Source: Clostridiaceae bacterium | GTDB lineage: Bacteria; Bacillota; Clostridia; Saccharofermentanales; DTU023 | Length of the DNA stretch: 64,000 nucleotides | NCBI GenBank assembly: GCA_012838135.1 | Contig: DUPV01000072.1 | Location: 20,771 to 84,770 of the forward strand | Direction of reading: 5' to 3' | Shown: positions 6,764 to 15,464 of the stretch, piece after piece | How positions within the stretch are numbered: the stretch's first letter is position 1 | Layout of the letters: each line of letters begins with the position of its first letter | Position numbers and translations under genes: made by a program | Notes under the pieces: generated by a model | What the model saw: only the letters and a program-made list of their open reading frames with translations | Told to the model about the DNA's origin: nothing | The model's database searches: none

Positions 6764-7834
6764 ATGAGAGGTTTACGTTTACGATCCAACATTGATAACT
6801 TGTTAACATACGGTCTCGTCATCGTCGCATATATTGTTATGCGCCTCCTGATCGCCGGTGGCAACATCTCTTCTGCCCTGCAAGGTCAGCTCGTCCCGAT
6901 TACTGCTTACATTGTCATGGCTGTCTCATTAAATCTGACCGTCGGTGTGCTCGGCGAATTGAGTCTCGGTCATGCCGGTTTTATGAGTGTAGGTGCCTTT
7001 AGCGGTGTCATTACCGCAACTTTATTGACCGACACGATACCGACGACGTGGCTGCGCCTTGCTTTGGCCATGCTTGTCGGCAGTTTGATCGCCGCGATAT
7101 TCGGATTTCTTATCGGTATCCCTGTTCTGCGACTGCAAGGCGACTATCTTGCAATTGTCACCCTTGCTTTCGGTGAGATTATCAAGAATGTGATGAACAC
7201 CATCTACCTCGGTTATGACAAAAACGGTATCCGAATCAGTATGGAAAGTGCGAATGCACTTAAACTGGATGAAGGCGGCAAAGTTATTTTGAACGGTCCC
7301 ATGGGCGCAATCGGCATTACGAAGCTATCTTCGTTCAACGCCGGCTTTGTCCTGATCTTGATTACTTTATTTATCGTTCTGAACCTGATCAATAGTAAAT
7401 CGGGACGTGCAATCAAGGCAGTCAGAGATGACAAGATCGCTGCCGAGTCTGTCGGCATTTCTGTCTGGCGCTATCGCATGATGGCCTTTGTCACCTCGGC
7501 AACGCTCGCCGGTGCAGCTGGTGCCTTATATGCTCTCAACTACACCACCGTTGTCGCTCGTAAATTTGACTTTAATACGTCCATTCTAATTCTGGTTTTT
7601 GTCGTTTTAGGCGGCATGGGCAATATCCGCGGGTCGATCATTGCGGCAACAGTCTTGACCGTTTTGCCGGAGGTATTGCGAGCTTTTAATGAAGTACGTA
7701 TGCTCGTTTACGCAATCATTTTAATCCTGGTCATGTTGGTCAGGAATAACGTAACTCTTCGCCAACTTTTCCAAAAAATTGGCATAAAGCGAAGAAACTC
7801 TCTGGCAAATAACAAGGAAGGAGACGATGCATGA
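6764..7834 (+). CDS. livM: Branched-chain amino acid ABC transporter permease LivM
   Basis: A 356-residue membrane protein with the LivM features VSLNLTVGVLGELSLGHAGF, LQGDYLAIVTLAFGEI, and the coupling loop GRAIKAVRDDKIAAESVGI. It starts two bases after livH and overlaps livG by ATGA, so the genes are translationally coupled. An insertion-like loop around residues 145-185 (YDKNGIRISMESANALKLDE) is longer than in E. coli LivM. Confidence 0.92.
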   Translation: MRGLRLRSNIDNLLTYGLVIVAYIVMRLLIAGGNISSALQGQLVPITAYIVMAVSLNLTVGVLGELSLGHAGFMSVGAFSGVITATLLTDTIPTTWLRLALAMLVGSLIAAIFGFLIGIPVLRLQGDYLAIVTLAFGEIIKNVMNTIYLGYDKNGIRISMESANALKLDEGGKVILNGPMGAIGITKLSSFNAGFVLILITLFIVLNLINSKSGRAIKAVRDDKIAAESVGISVWRYRMMAFVTSATLAGAAGALYALNYTTVVARKFDFNTSILILVFVVLGGMGNIRGSIIAATVLTVLPEVLRAFNEVRMLVYAIILILVMLVRNNVTLRQLFQKIGIKRRNSLANNKEGDDA

Positions 7835-8718
7835 ACAGCGAAATAAAAAAGACAAAAATGGTACCATTGCCGAGTCAATCCATAATCCCGGAGCGTGACA
7901 TAGCGCAAAAACCGATTCTTGAAGTCAGTCGACTTGGCATTAATTTCGGCGGTCTTGCGGCTGTAGAAGATTTTAACATTGCCGTCGGTCCCACCGAAAT
8001 TTGTGGCATAATCGGTCCGAACGGTGCCGGTAAAACAACCATTTTTAACCTGCTCACAAAAGTCTACCAACCGACGAGCGGCGCGATCTTGCTTGATGGC
8101 CAAGATACATCCAACATGAATACGGTGCAGATTAATCAGGCGGGTATCGCACGAACTTTTCAAAACATCCGGCTCTTTCCTTCTTTGTCGGTTGAAGATA
8201 ATGTCAAAATCGGCTTACACAATCAAATCGGCTATAATATGGTCAGTGGCATCTTCCGCCTTCCTGCTTTCTTTTCAGGTGAACGCCGTGCAAGGAAGCG
8301 TGTGATGGAGCTACTTGATATCTTCGATATGACGCATCTCGCATCTCACCGTGCCGGTTCTCTGCCCTACGGCGCACAACGCCGTCTCGAATTAATTCGT
8401 GCACTTGCTACTAACCCGAAACTGCTCTTATTGGACGAACCGGCTGCCGGTATGAATCCTTCTGAGACGGAAGAACTGATGAGTAACATCGAAAAAATTC
8501 GTGACAGCTTTCAGATCGCAATTATGCTGATCGAGCATGACATGCGACTTGTCATGGGTATCTGCGAAGGCATTGCTGTGATCAATTACGGTAAAATTAT
8601 CGCTAAGGGCACACCGGAGGAAATTCAAAAAAATCCACTTGTGATTGAAGCGTACCTCGGCAAAAAGAAAGGGAAAATCCATGTTAAACGTGACCGGGAT
8701 CCAGGTCTTTTACAGTAA
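7831..8718 (+). CDS. livG: Branched-chain amino acid ABC transporter ATPase LivG
   Basis: A 295-residue ABC ATPase with Walker A GPNGAGKTT, Q-loop region ARTFQNIRLF, a degenerate signature (SLPYGAQRRLELIRAL, as usual for LivG), Walker B LLLLDEPAAGMNP and the switch region IEHDM. It has an N-terminal extension of about 25 residues before the ATPase fold. The 3' end overlaps livF by 38 bases, so its last dozen residues (KIHVKRDRDPGLLQ) are probably a run-on past the usual end. Confidence 0.93.
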   Translation: MNSEIKKTKMVPLPSQSIIPERDIAQKPILEVSRLGINFGGLAAVEDFNIAVGPTEICGIIGPNGAGKTTIFNLLTKVYQPTSGAILLDGQDTSNMNTVQINQAGIARTFQNIRLFPSLSVEDNVKIGLHNQIGYNMVSGIFRLPAFFSGERRARKRVMELLDIFDMTHLASHRAGSLPYGAQRRLELIRALATNPKLLLLDEPAAGMNPSETEELMSNIEKIRDSFQIAIMLIEHDMRLVMGICEGIAVINYGKIIAKGTPEEIQKNPLVIEAYLGKKKGKIHVKRDRDPGLLQ

Positions 8719-9382
8719 TATTCATGCCATCAAGGACGTAAGTTTTTATGTTGAGGAAGGTGAAATAGTCACCTTAATCGGTGCAAATGGCGCCGGCAAG
8801 TCCACAATCTTGAAAACAATATCCGGCTTAATTCGACCTGTTGCCGGTACAATCGAGTTTTTAGATCAAAGTATTGTCAACCTGGCCTCACATAAAATCG
8901 TACACAAAGGCCTGGTGCATTGTCCTGAAGGACGCCGTCTCTTCTTACAGATGAGCGTGGAAGAAAACCTCGAAATGGGTGCGTATACGCGTGAAGACCT
9001 CGACCTTGATGCAGAAATAGCCGATGTCTACCAACGTTTTCCCCGCCTTAAAGAACGCCGCAAGCAGTTAGCAGGCTCGCTTTCAGGTGGCGAACAACAA
9101 ATGTTGGCAATAGGCCGTGCGATGATGGCAAAACCTTCACTGCTTATGCTCGATGAACCATCGATGGGTCTTGCACCTATCCTCGTTGAACAGATTTTCG
9201 AGCTGATCGGCGGACTAAACAAGGCCGGCACAACAATTCTTCTTGTCGAACAAAACGCACAAATGGCGCTTTCAATCGCAGATCGTGGGTACGTTCTGGA
9301 AACAGGTTCGATCGTAACAACGGGAAAATGTATCGATCTTCTAAATGACGAACGAGTAAAAAATGCGTATCTCGGCGGTTAA
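8681..9382 (+). CDS. livF: Branched-chain amino acid ABC transporter ATPase LivF
   Basis: A 233-residue ABC ATPase, the usual LivF length. Walker A is GANGAGKST, the signature is LSGGEQQMLAIGRAMMA, Walker B is LLMLDEPSMGLAP and the family tail NAQMALSIADRGYVLETG is present. The longer open frame starts at 8645, but MLNVTGIQVFY from the ATG at 8681 fits the family, with AAAGAAAGGGA ahead of it. It is the last gene of the liv operon. Confidence 0.93.
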   Translation: MLNVTGIQVFYSNIHAIKDVSFYVEEGEIVTLIGANGAGKSTILKTISGLIRPVAGTIEFLDQSIVNLASHKIVHKGLVHCPEGRRLFLQMSVEENLEMGAYTREDLDLDAEIADVYQRFPRLKERRKQLAGSLSGGEQQMLAIGRAMMAKPSLLMLDEPSMGLAPILVEQIFELIGGLNKAGTTILLVEQNAQMALSIADRGYVLETGSIVTTGKCIDLLNDERVKNAYLGG

Positions 9383-9443
9383 ACCAAAGAATGCCCTAAA
9401 TGTCATAAAAGGATACAATCCAAGTTTTCAGCACTCTAAAAGA

Positions 9444-9461
9444 GCCGCTGTTTACAGCGGC
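9444..9461 (-). terminator. Hairpin downstream of the unknown gene and livF
   Basis: GCCGCTG pairs perfectly with CAGCGGC over a 4-base loop. On the minus strand it is followed by TCTTTTAG, a modest T-tract, so it best serves the unknown gene next to hppA; it may also stop livF transcripts. Confidence 0.6.
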
Positions 9462-9481
9462 CCCGGGAACTACCTGCTGAC

Positions 9482-10273
9482 TTACATACCCCGATAGAAG
9501 CGGTAGTCGTTCTTTTCGATTTCGTCCATGGAAGGCATTGGGAAAAACTTTTGCTTCTCTTGATCAGCTACCATGAAGCCATGGCGAATCTTACGGTAGG
9601 ATTCCTTGGTGAAGGCAGTATCAAGGGTGATACCCTTGATGAACTTGTTATTTCGCCTGCGCAAGTCAAGAATGGCATCTCGCAACTTTGAGGGATGGAC
9701 ACCTTCCAAAGGAGATGGCAGGAGGGGATTTGTCTCAAATTTGAAAAGAAATGCATCGATGTCCAGGTCTACCTGCAAATATAGCAGTCGCGGCACGCTG
9801 ATGGTATTTTCCGGATTGGTAAACCACAGGCCGAAATCCCGCAGGTTGAATTTGGCAAGGGTCAGCATGCTAAGGGGGGTCAGTTCCGCATAGACACGCG
9901 GGTTGTGGTCGTCCCCAGCCGGGACGTATTCCCCCGCCGGCAAGGGATAGCAGGTACCGTCAGAGTTGGCGATGTAAAGAGTCTGGATGGCATCAATGTC
10001 AATATGCTCCAGCACTCGATAGCTGGAAATGTATGTGGTAGCCTTAGGCCGCCCGTCTTCGTGGGGCTTAAGCTGTTCGAGGGCATCATCAATCTGAAAA
10101 TAAGGATGGCGGTAGTTAATGTCAATTTCGGCAAAAATCAGCTTGCCCGAATAGAAGGAAGCAGAACCATAGTTGTAGCGGAAGCCAAAGTCATTTGGCG
10201 TGAGTTGGCTCAGTACCAGGGCGGAGTTCGGGTAGCAGATCATGTAAAGATGTGGTTGTAGTTGGTTTGTCAT
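9482..10273 (-). CDS. Conserved-looking protein of unknown function, coupled to hppA
   Basis: A 263-residue soluble protein that I do not recognise. No signal peptide or membrane helix is visible. It is rich in aromatic and proline residues, with segments such as SQLTPNDFGFRYNYGSASFYSGKL and YRHPYFQIDDALEQL. The start is the ATG at 10273, since TTGGAGG, partly inside the hppA stop region, lies just upstream; the TTG at 10288 would precede its own ribosome site. Six bases separate it from hppA, so they are co-translated. Base composition is GC-rich like hppA and unlike flanking genes, suggesting joint acquisition. A role tied to pyrophosphate is only inferred from position. Confidence 0.7.
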   Translation of the reverse strand: MTNQLQPHLYMICYPNSALVLSQLTPNDFGFRYNYGSASFYSGKLIFAEIDINYRHPYFQIDDALEQLKPHEDGRPKATTYISSYRVLEHIDIDAIQTLYIANSDGTCYPLPAGEYVPAGDDHNPRVYAELTPLSMLTLAKFNLRDFGLWFTNPENTISVPRLLYLQVDLDIDAFLFKFETNPLLPSPLEGVHPSKLRDAILDLRRRNNKFIKGITLDTAFTKESYRKIRHGFMVADQEKQKFFPMPSMDEIEKNDYRFYRGM

Positions 10274-10278
10274 TGTTT

Positions 10279-12342
10279 TTACCTCCAATAGGCTTGCAGC
10301 ATCGGCGCTATCACCAGTGCTACCATGGACATGAGTTTAATTAGGATGTTAAGTGCAGGCCCGGCAGTATCCTTAAAGGGATCTCCCACGGTGTCCCCTA
10401 CTACAGCGGCTTTGTAGGCCTCAGTACCCCGACTGCCTTCCTCGGTTTCTGCCATTTTTTTTGCGTTGTCCCAAGCACCACCCGCATTTGACATGAAAAT
10501 GGCTAGCCCCACCCCCGTGATGGTCACGCCGATTAAAAGGCCAAGCAACATCTGAGCGCCCCCCAAGAATCCCACCAAGACAGGTGAAATCAATGCCACC
10601 AGACCTGGGGGCAGCATCTCCTTCAACGCCGACTGAGTGGAGATGTCAATACAACGGCGGTAGTCAGGCTCTTGGGTACCGGCCAAGATACCGGGCATTT
10701 CCCGAAACTGGCGGCGGACTTCTGCAATCATCTGATAGGCAGCTTTGCCCACAGCATTCATGGTAAGGGACGAGAACAGGAAGGGTATCACCGAACCTGT
10801 CAGAATGCCCACCAGCACATTGGTGTTGGTTATATCCACCGTGCCAATCCCCGCCTGATTATTAAAAGAAGAGAAGAGAATAATAGCAGTCAGCGCCGCT
10901 GAACCAATCGCGAAGCCTTTGCCGATGGCGGCGGTGGTATTACCTACCGCATCCAAGGAGTCTGTGATTTGGCGTACAGACGGGGGCAATTCTGCCATTT
11001 CGGCCAAGCCCCCGGCGTTATCAGCAATAGGACCATAAGCGTCCACAGCCAGCTGGATACCAAGTGTCACCAGCATCCCCACTGCGGCGATGCCCACGCC
11101 ATAAAGTCCAACCAAAAGGTAACTGCCAAGGATACCTGCAGCGATAATCAGCACTGTGGGAAAAGTACTACGCATGCCCACGCCAATGCCCGTGATGATG
11201 GTAGTGGCAGGCCCGGTTTCAGAAGATCTGAGAATAGACAACACAGGCTTTTTCTCGGTACCCGTGTAGTATTCAGTGACCTGACCAATGATAACACCTG
11301 CGACAAGGCCAATAACGGTAGCGCCAAAGATATGGTATACGCCAATATTCTCATAGGTTTCATTACCAATGAGTACCTTCATCAAGATGAACACAAGCAC
11401 TGTGGCAGCACCTGCCGCACCAAAAGTGCCGGTGTTGAGAGCCTTTTGCGGATCACTGCCGGGCTTGGTGCGCACTACAAGTGTACCCGCGATGGAAGCT
11501 ACCACTCCCACTGCTGCCACTAAAAGGGGTAACAACATTAACTTGATTTTAAGTTCAGAATGAGCAGGCAAATTCAATCCCAATATCATGGCGCCCACAA
11601 TAGAACCTACGAAGGATTCAAACAGGTCAGCACCCATGCCGGCCACATCGCCCACATTATCACCTACATTGTCGGCAATAGTAGCGGGGTTACGGTGGTC
11701 ATCCTCAGGTATGCCGGCTTCTACCTTGCCCACCAGGTCAGCACCCACATCGGCGGCTTTCGTGAAAATGCCGCCACCTACCCGTGAGAAGAGTGCTGTA
11801 GAAGAAGCTCCTAGAGAGAAGGCAGTACCCAGTGGCAGGATCACCGTGTTCAAGGTAACTTCATCGGCACCGTATGCCCTGATCCCAAAGAAAATCACCA
11901 GAAAAAGACCGACCAGAGCCAAGCCCACCACGCTCATACCCATAACAGAACCGCCGGAGAAAGCTATCTGGAGAGCATCGTTAAGTCCCTTATCGTTGGC
12001 GGCCTGAGCCGTACGAGAGTTGGCGGCAGTAGCTACCCGCATGCCGATGAAACCGGCCAGGGCAGAAGTTATTGCCCCAAGCAGGAAGGCCACGCCTTGG
12101 AAACGCAGGGCACCTTGGTTACCGATAGTCAGAAAAGCGGTTATCAGCAGGATGAAAGGTGTTAACACCTTATACTCCCGCGAGAGAAAGGCCATGGCGC
12201 CCTCCGCAATATACCCACCGATTTTTTTAAGCGTCGGGTTGTTAACTTCCTGGCGATAGATCCACCTGGTTTTACCAAAGGCAAACACTAGTGCGAACAG
12301 CCCACCCCCAAGAACAATATACAAAGCAAGTGAAATCACCAT
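10279..12342 (-). CDS. hppA: Membrane-bound ion-translocating pyrophosphatase
   Basis: A 687-residue protein with about 16 membrane helices that hydrolyses pyrophosphate and pumps Na+ or H+. The diphosphate/Mg-binding motifs are present: [59 protein letters not shown] and [32 protein letters not shown] carries alanine and glycine at the positions that mark the K+-dependent subfamily (K+-independent enzymes have lysine there). Start at 12342 follows AAAGGGGATAGT; the upstream ATG at 12381 lacks such a site. It could recover energy from biosynthetic pyrophosphate in an anaerobe. Composition is GC-rich relative to neighbours. Confidence 0.93.
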   Translation of the reverse strand: MVISLALYIVLGGGLFALVFAFGKTRWIYRQEVNNPTLKKIGGYIAEGAMAFLSREYKVLTPFILLITAFLTIGNQGALRFQGVAFLLGAITSALAGFIGMRVATAANSRTAQAANDKGLNDALQIAFSGGSVMGMSVVGLALVGLFLVIFFGIRAYGADEVTLNTVILPLGTAFSLGASSTALFSRVGGGIFTKAADVGADLVGKVEAGIPEDDHRNPATIADNVGDNVGDVAGMGADLFESFVGSIVGAMILGLNLPAHSELKIKLMLLPLLVAAVGVVASIAGTLVVRTKPGSDPQKALNTGTFGAAGAATVLVFILMKVLIGNETYENIGVYHIFGATVIGLVAGVIIGQVTEYYTGTEKKPVLSILRSSETGPATTIITGIGVGMRSTFPTVLIIAAGILGSYLLVGLYGVGIAAVGMLVTLGIQLAVDAYGPIADNAGGLAEMAELPPSVRQITDSLDAVGNTTAAIGKGFAIGSAALTAIILFSSFNNQAGIGTVDITNTNVLVGILTGSVIPFLFSSLTMNAVGKAAYQMIAEVRRQFREMPGILAGTQEPDYRRCIDISTQSALKEMLPPGLVALISPVLVGFLGGAQMLLGLLIGVTITGVGLAIFMSNAGGAWDNAKKMAETEEGSRGTEAYKAAVVGDTVGDPFKDTAGPALNILIKLMSMVALVIAPMLQAYWR

Positions 12343-12560
12343 ACTATCCCCTTTCAAAGTTACAGTCGTGTATTTTTTCAACTAAATCTATTCTAATCTA
12401 TTAAAAGAGTATATAGCAAGTAAAAGCGTACTTGATAATGAAAGACAAATGGCGTCAAATTTGTTCTTACTAGTACACCATATATTTTACATGGATTATA
12501 TCTTTTTTAAAATTTCATTCTGTATAATGATCCTGTCTAATGGCTGAGAGGAGATCAATA

Positions 12561-13196
12561 ATGCAAAAGTTGACAAAAAGTCCGGCGGTAATAGCGCCAC
12601 CGGCAATTATCCTGTTTGGTTTTCTGGTAGCATTGACAGCGAACACCTTCATCGGAGCTTGGGCTTTTATTCCGCTTGCACTGGTATATTGGCTGTCCAT
12701 CATCTGTGTGGTCAAACCGGACAGAACTAACCTTTCCAAATTGCTGAAAAAACCTCAAGGCAGTTTGGTGTGGCAGTTTTTGCCTTATTTTCCGGCACTG
12801 TTCACCTTAGTGGCATTTGTATGGGGTCTGCGGGTAATCACGATAACACCATTACTCACAGTGTTGTCTATAATCTTTATTCTCGTTAATCCAGTGATGG
12901 AGGAATTGTTCTGGCGGGGTTGGCTACTAACTCACCTGCCTTGGGGGCAGGCTGCTAACATCACTTATTCCACCCTGATGTTCACGATAAGTCACTATTT
13001 GATGTGGGGTGTTTTTTCTCTTACCATCAGAAGTAGCATGATGCTTATGCCGCTTATCATCATGGGAGTGATCTGGTCAATAGCTTTCCTTAAATCAGCC
13101 AGCCTGCGCCACTGCATCATCGCCCATGCATTGGTTGACACTTTTAACTTGTCGATATGGGTGTTCCTAAACTTATATATCCCTCCGGTAGTATGA
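12561..13196 (+). CDS. CPBP family intramembrane metalloprotease
   Basis: A 211-residue membrane protein with about six helices and the CPBP motifs VMEELFWRGW (Glu-Glu...Arg), a histidine in FTISHYLMWG, and IIAHALVDTFN. It is transcribed divergently from hppA; a TATAAT lies at 12523-12528. The start at 12561 follows GAGAGGAG. Substrate unknown; some family members process prenylated peptides, confer bacteriocin self-immunity or act as cofactor proteases. Confidence 0.8.
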   Translation: MQKLTKSPAVIAPPAIILFGFLVALTANTFIGAWAFIPLALVYWLSIICVVKPDRTNLSKLLKKPQGSLVWQFLPYFPALFTLVAFVWGLRVITITPLLTVLSIIFILVNPVMEELFWRGWLLTHLPWGQAANITYSTLMFTISHYLMWGVFSLTIRSSMMLMPLIIMGVIWSIAFLKSASLRHCIIAHALVDTFNLSIWVFLNLYIPPVV

Positions 13197-13390
13197 TTCT
13201 AAAGATGAAATTATTTATATTTGAGACATAGCTGTCCTTTTGTTTTAGGTAATATGATGTTTCTCTTCATCGAAACGCATGGAGTTAATTTCACAACATT
13301 CACTCCCAATTTCTTCCGCCAAAAATAAGACGATACATACGAACAACCTTTTTATTTTCAACAATTTTTAAAATAAGAGATAGTTTTTAA
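13197..13390. other. AT-rich spacer
   Basis: Between the CPBP gene and the tetR promoter I see no gene, terminator or repeat. Confidence 0.4.
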
Positions 13391-13419
13391 TTGACAATTC
13401 AGACAGCATATATCATAAT
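13391..13419 (+). promoter_or_regulatory. Promoter of the tetR-efflux operon
   Basis: A consensus TTGACA at 13391-13396 and CATAAT at 13414-13419 are separated by 17 bases. It is followed within a few bases by a near-perfect dyad. Confidence 0.7.
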
Positions 13420-13423
13420 GTTC

Positions 13424-13442
13424 TCGACAGGCTGCCGGTCGA
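13424..13442. promoter_or_regulatory. Candidate TetR operator
   Basis: TCGACAGGC-T-GCCGGTCGA is a 19-bp dyad with one mismatched pair. It covers the expected transcription start of the tetR promoter, the normal place for autorepression by a TetR-family regulator. Confidence 0.6.
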
Positions 13443-13555
13443 ATTGTAAAAAATAATTGAGAAATGATTAAACGGCAAGTCTGAATAATTGGGCAGCAAG
13501 TTAAGAAGTAATTGAACAACAAAACAGAAGCAATCAGAGTTATGGTGGTGAAATT

Positions 13556-14176
13556 GTGGATAATAGAAAAGCAGAAATTTTAGATGTTACAAGAAAACTA
13601 ATCAACGAGAAGGGATTAAGCAACACTTCTACCAACGACATTGCTCGCACAGTGGGCATTTCCAGAGGAACCTTATATCATCATTTTGAATCTAAAGAAG
13701 CCATTTTAGATGCGCTTGTTGAACAAACAAGTGCCGACATTTATCAACGTGCAAGAGAAATTGCAGAGGACAAATCTATTCCGGTTGTTGAACGAATACT
13801 AAAAACAATCTTGGCGCTCAATGTCGAAAGCAGTCCCGACCATATCATCTTGGAACATTTGAACAGCCCGAATAACATTTTACTTCATCAAAAAGTTCAA
13901 AAGGAAATGCTGCTGACGCTTCCGGGCATCCTTGCCAAAATAATCGAAGACGGCAATCAAGAAGGCATTTTTAATACAAAATATCCTTATGAATGTATGG
14001 AAGTTTTGGTTGCTTATGTATCGACGATTTTTGATGGTGATTTTATTGAAATGAGCGATATGGAAAGGGTGAATAGGCTGATTGCCCTCCTTTGTAATGT
14101 GGAACGTATGCTTGGTGCAGCAGAGGGGACATTTCATGTTTTTGTGGAGGCTATTGCTCATGGAAACAAAACCTGA
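13556..14176 (+). CDS. TetR/AcrR family transcriptional regulator
   Basis: A 206-residue regulator with an N-terminal helix-turn-helix: ILDVTRKLINEKGLSNTSTNDIARTVGISRGTLYHHFESKEA follows the TetR consensus across residues 8-50. The C-terminal ligand domain is all-helical. The start is a GTG after GGTGGTG. The gene overlaps the MFS gene and leads the efflux cassette, so it most likely represses it and responds to a transported compound. Confidence 0.88.
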   Translation: MDNRKAEILDVTRKLINEKGLSNTSTNDIARTVGISRGTLYHHFESKEAILDALVEQTSADIYQRAREIAEDKSIPVVERILKTILALNVESSPDHIILEHLNSPNNILLHQKVQKEMLLTLPGILAKIIEDGNQEGIFNTKYPYECMEVLVAYVSTIFDGDFIEMSDMERVNRLIALLCNVERMLGAAEGTFHVFVEAIAHGNKT

Positions 14177-15461
14177 CGCGTTTAACGCCGGCAGCAACTG
14201 CAGGTTTTTTGTATTTTGGCTTGCCGGTCTTATTGCAGCTATCGGTAGCGGGATGACATCCTTCGGAATCGGAGTTTATGTTTTTGAAAGGACGGATTCT
14301 GCTTTTGTTAAGTCAATGATCAGCTTGGCTGCCTTTCTGCCTACGATTGTTGTAGGACCTTTTGCAGGCGCCCTTGCAGATCGTTTCGATCGCAGAAAAC
14401 TGATAGTTTTAAGTGATGGTCTTTCAACTTTAGGAGTTCTGCTCATACTTTATGCGGTTTATTTTACAAACAGCAATATCTTCCTCATCGGATGTGGTGT
14501 TTTTCTGTCTGCTCTATTTTCATCTATGATTGAACCTGCAGCCAAAGCAACAGTCTCTGACATCCTAAATGAAAAAGATTATACAAAAGCCAGCGGACTG
14601 CTGCAGCTTGCAGAGTCGGCCAGGTTTCTGATATCGCCTGTAATCTGTGCGATGGTAATGGCAAAAGGCGGACTGGAAGCGGTTCTATTCATCGACCTTT
14701 TTACCATTCTGAGCACGATAGGTGCGGTTATATGCATTTCAAGAGGCTTGGAGTCAAAGGAAAGCACCAACGAGAAAGGCTTAGGCAAACAAAACTTACG
14801 TCAGGGGTTTGCTGCGATTAAAAATAATGCGGGCATTCGGGTACTTGTTATCTTCATGATTTTATTGACCTTTATGGTCGGCTCACTACAGGAACTTTCA
14901 ACACCTCTTGTTCTGTCTTTTACTGATGCCAAAGCACTGAGCATGATGATCACAATTGCAGCTTTAGGCATGGTAGCAAGTTCGCTGTATCTTGGTATAC
15001 GAGAAATTAAGGGAAATAAAATTAAGATTTTCAGCATTTCCGCTTTTGGAGCAGGAGCGGCTATGGTAGGGTTTGGAATTCAAGAAAAGGTTTGGCTTGT
15101 AACACTGTTCGGATTTTTGTTTTTTGCCACCTTGCCTTTTATGAATTCAATTGCTGACTATTTCGTCCGGGTCAATATTCCGAATACTTTGCAAGGGCGT
15201 GTCTTCGGCATTATCGGCACAATTTCTCAAATTGGCTACCTGTTTGCTTATGCTTTTACAGGTTTACTGTCTGATTTTATTTTTCGCCCTCTCCTAAGCG
15301 AGGGAGGTCTGCTTGCTTCATCCATTGGGGCAATAATCGGTGTCGGCACCGGCAGAGGAATCGGTCTATTAATAATGTGTGAGGGATTTGCACTCATGAT
15401 TTTAGCCATCTTCCTGCCCGCAAGTAAAGGTCTGTCAGGATTGAAAGGAATAGGAAATTAA
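14160..15461 (+). CDS. MFS efflux transporter
   Basis: A 433-residue MFS protein with about 12 helices and the loop signature GALADRFDRRKLIVLSDGL between helices 2 and 3, close to the macrolide/enterobactin-exporter branch. The start is the ATG at 14160, preceded by TGGAGG and overlapping the tetR stop; an open frame reaches back to 14082 inside tetR. It probably exports the compound sensed by the regulator. Substrate cannot be read from sequence. Confidence 0.82.
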   Translation: METKPDAFNAGSNCRFFVFWLAGLIAAIGSGMTSFGIGVYVFERTDSAFVKSMISLAAFLPTIVVGPFAGALADRFDRRKLIVLSDGLSTLGVLLILYAVYFTNSNIFLIGCGVFLSALFSSMIEPAAKATVSDILNEKDYTKASGLLQLAESARFLISPVICAMVMAKGGLEAVLFIDLFTILSTIGAVICISRGLESKESTNEKGLGKQNLRQGFAAIKNNAGIRVLVIFMILLTFMVGSLQELSTPLVLSFTDAKALSMMITIAALGMVASSLYLGIREIKGNKIKIFSISAFGAGAAMVGFGIQEKVWLVTLFGFLFFATLPFMNSIADYFVRVNIPNTLQGRVFGIIGTISQIGYLFAYAFTGLLSDFIFRPLLSEGGLLASSIGAIIGVGTGRGIGLLIMCEGFALMILAIFLPASKGLSGLKGIGN

Positions 15462-15464
15462 GAA

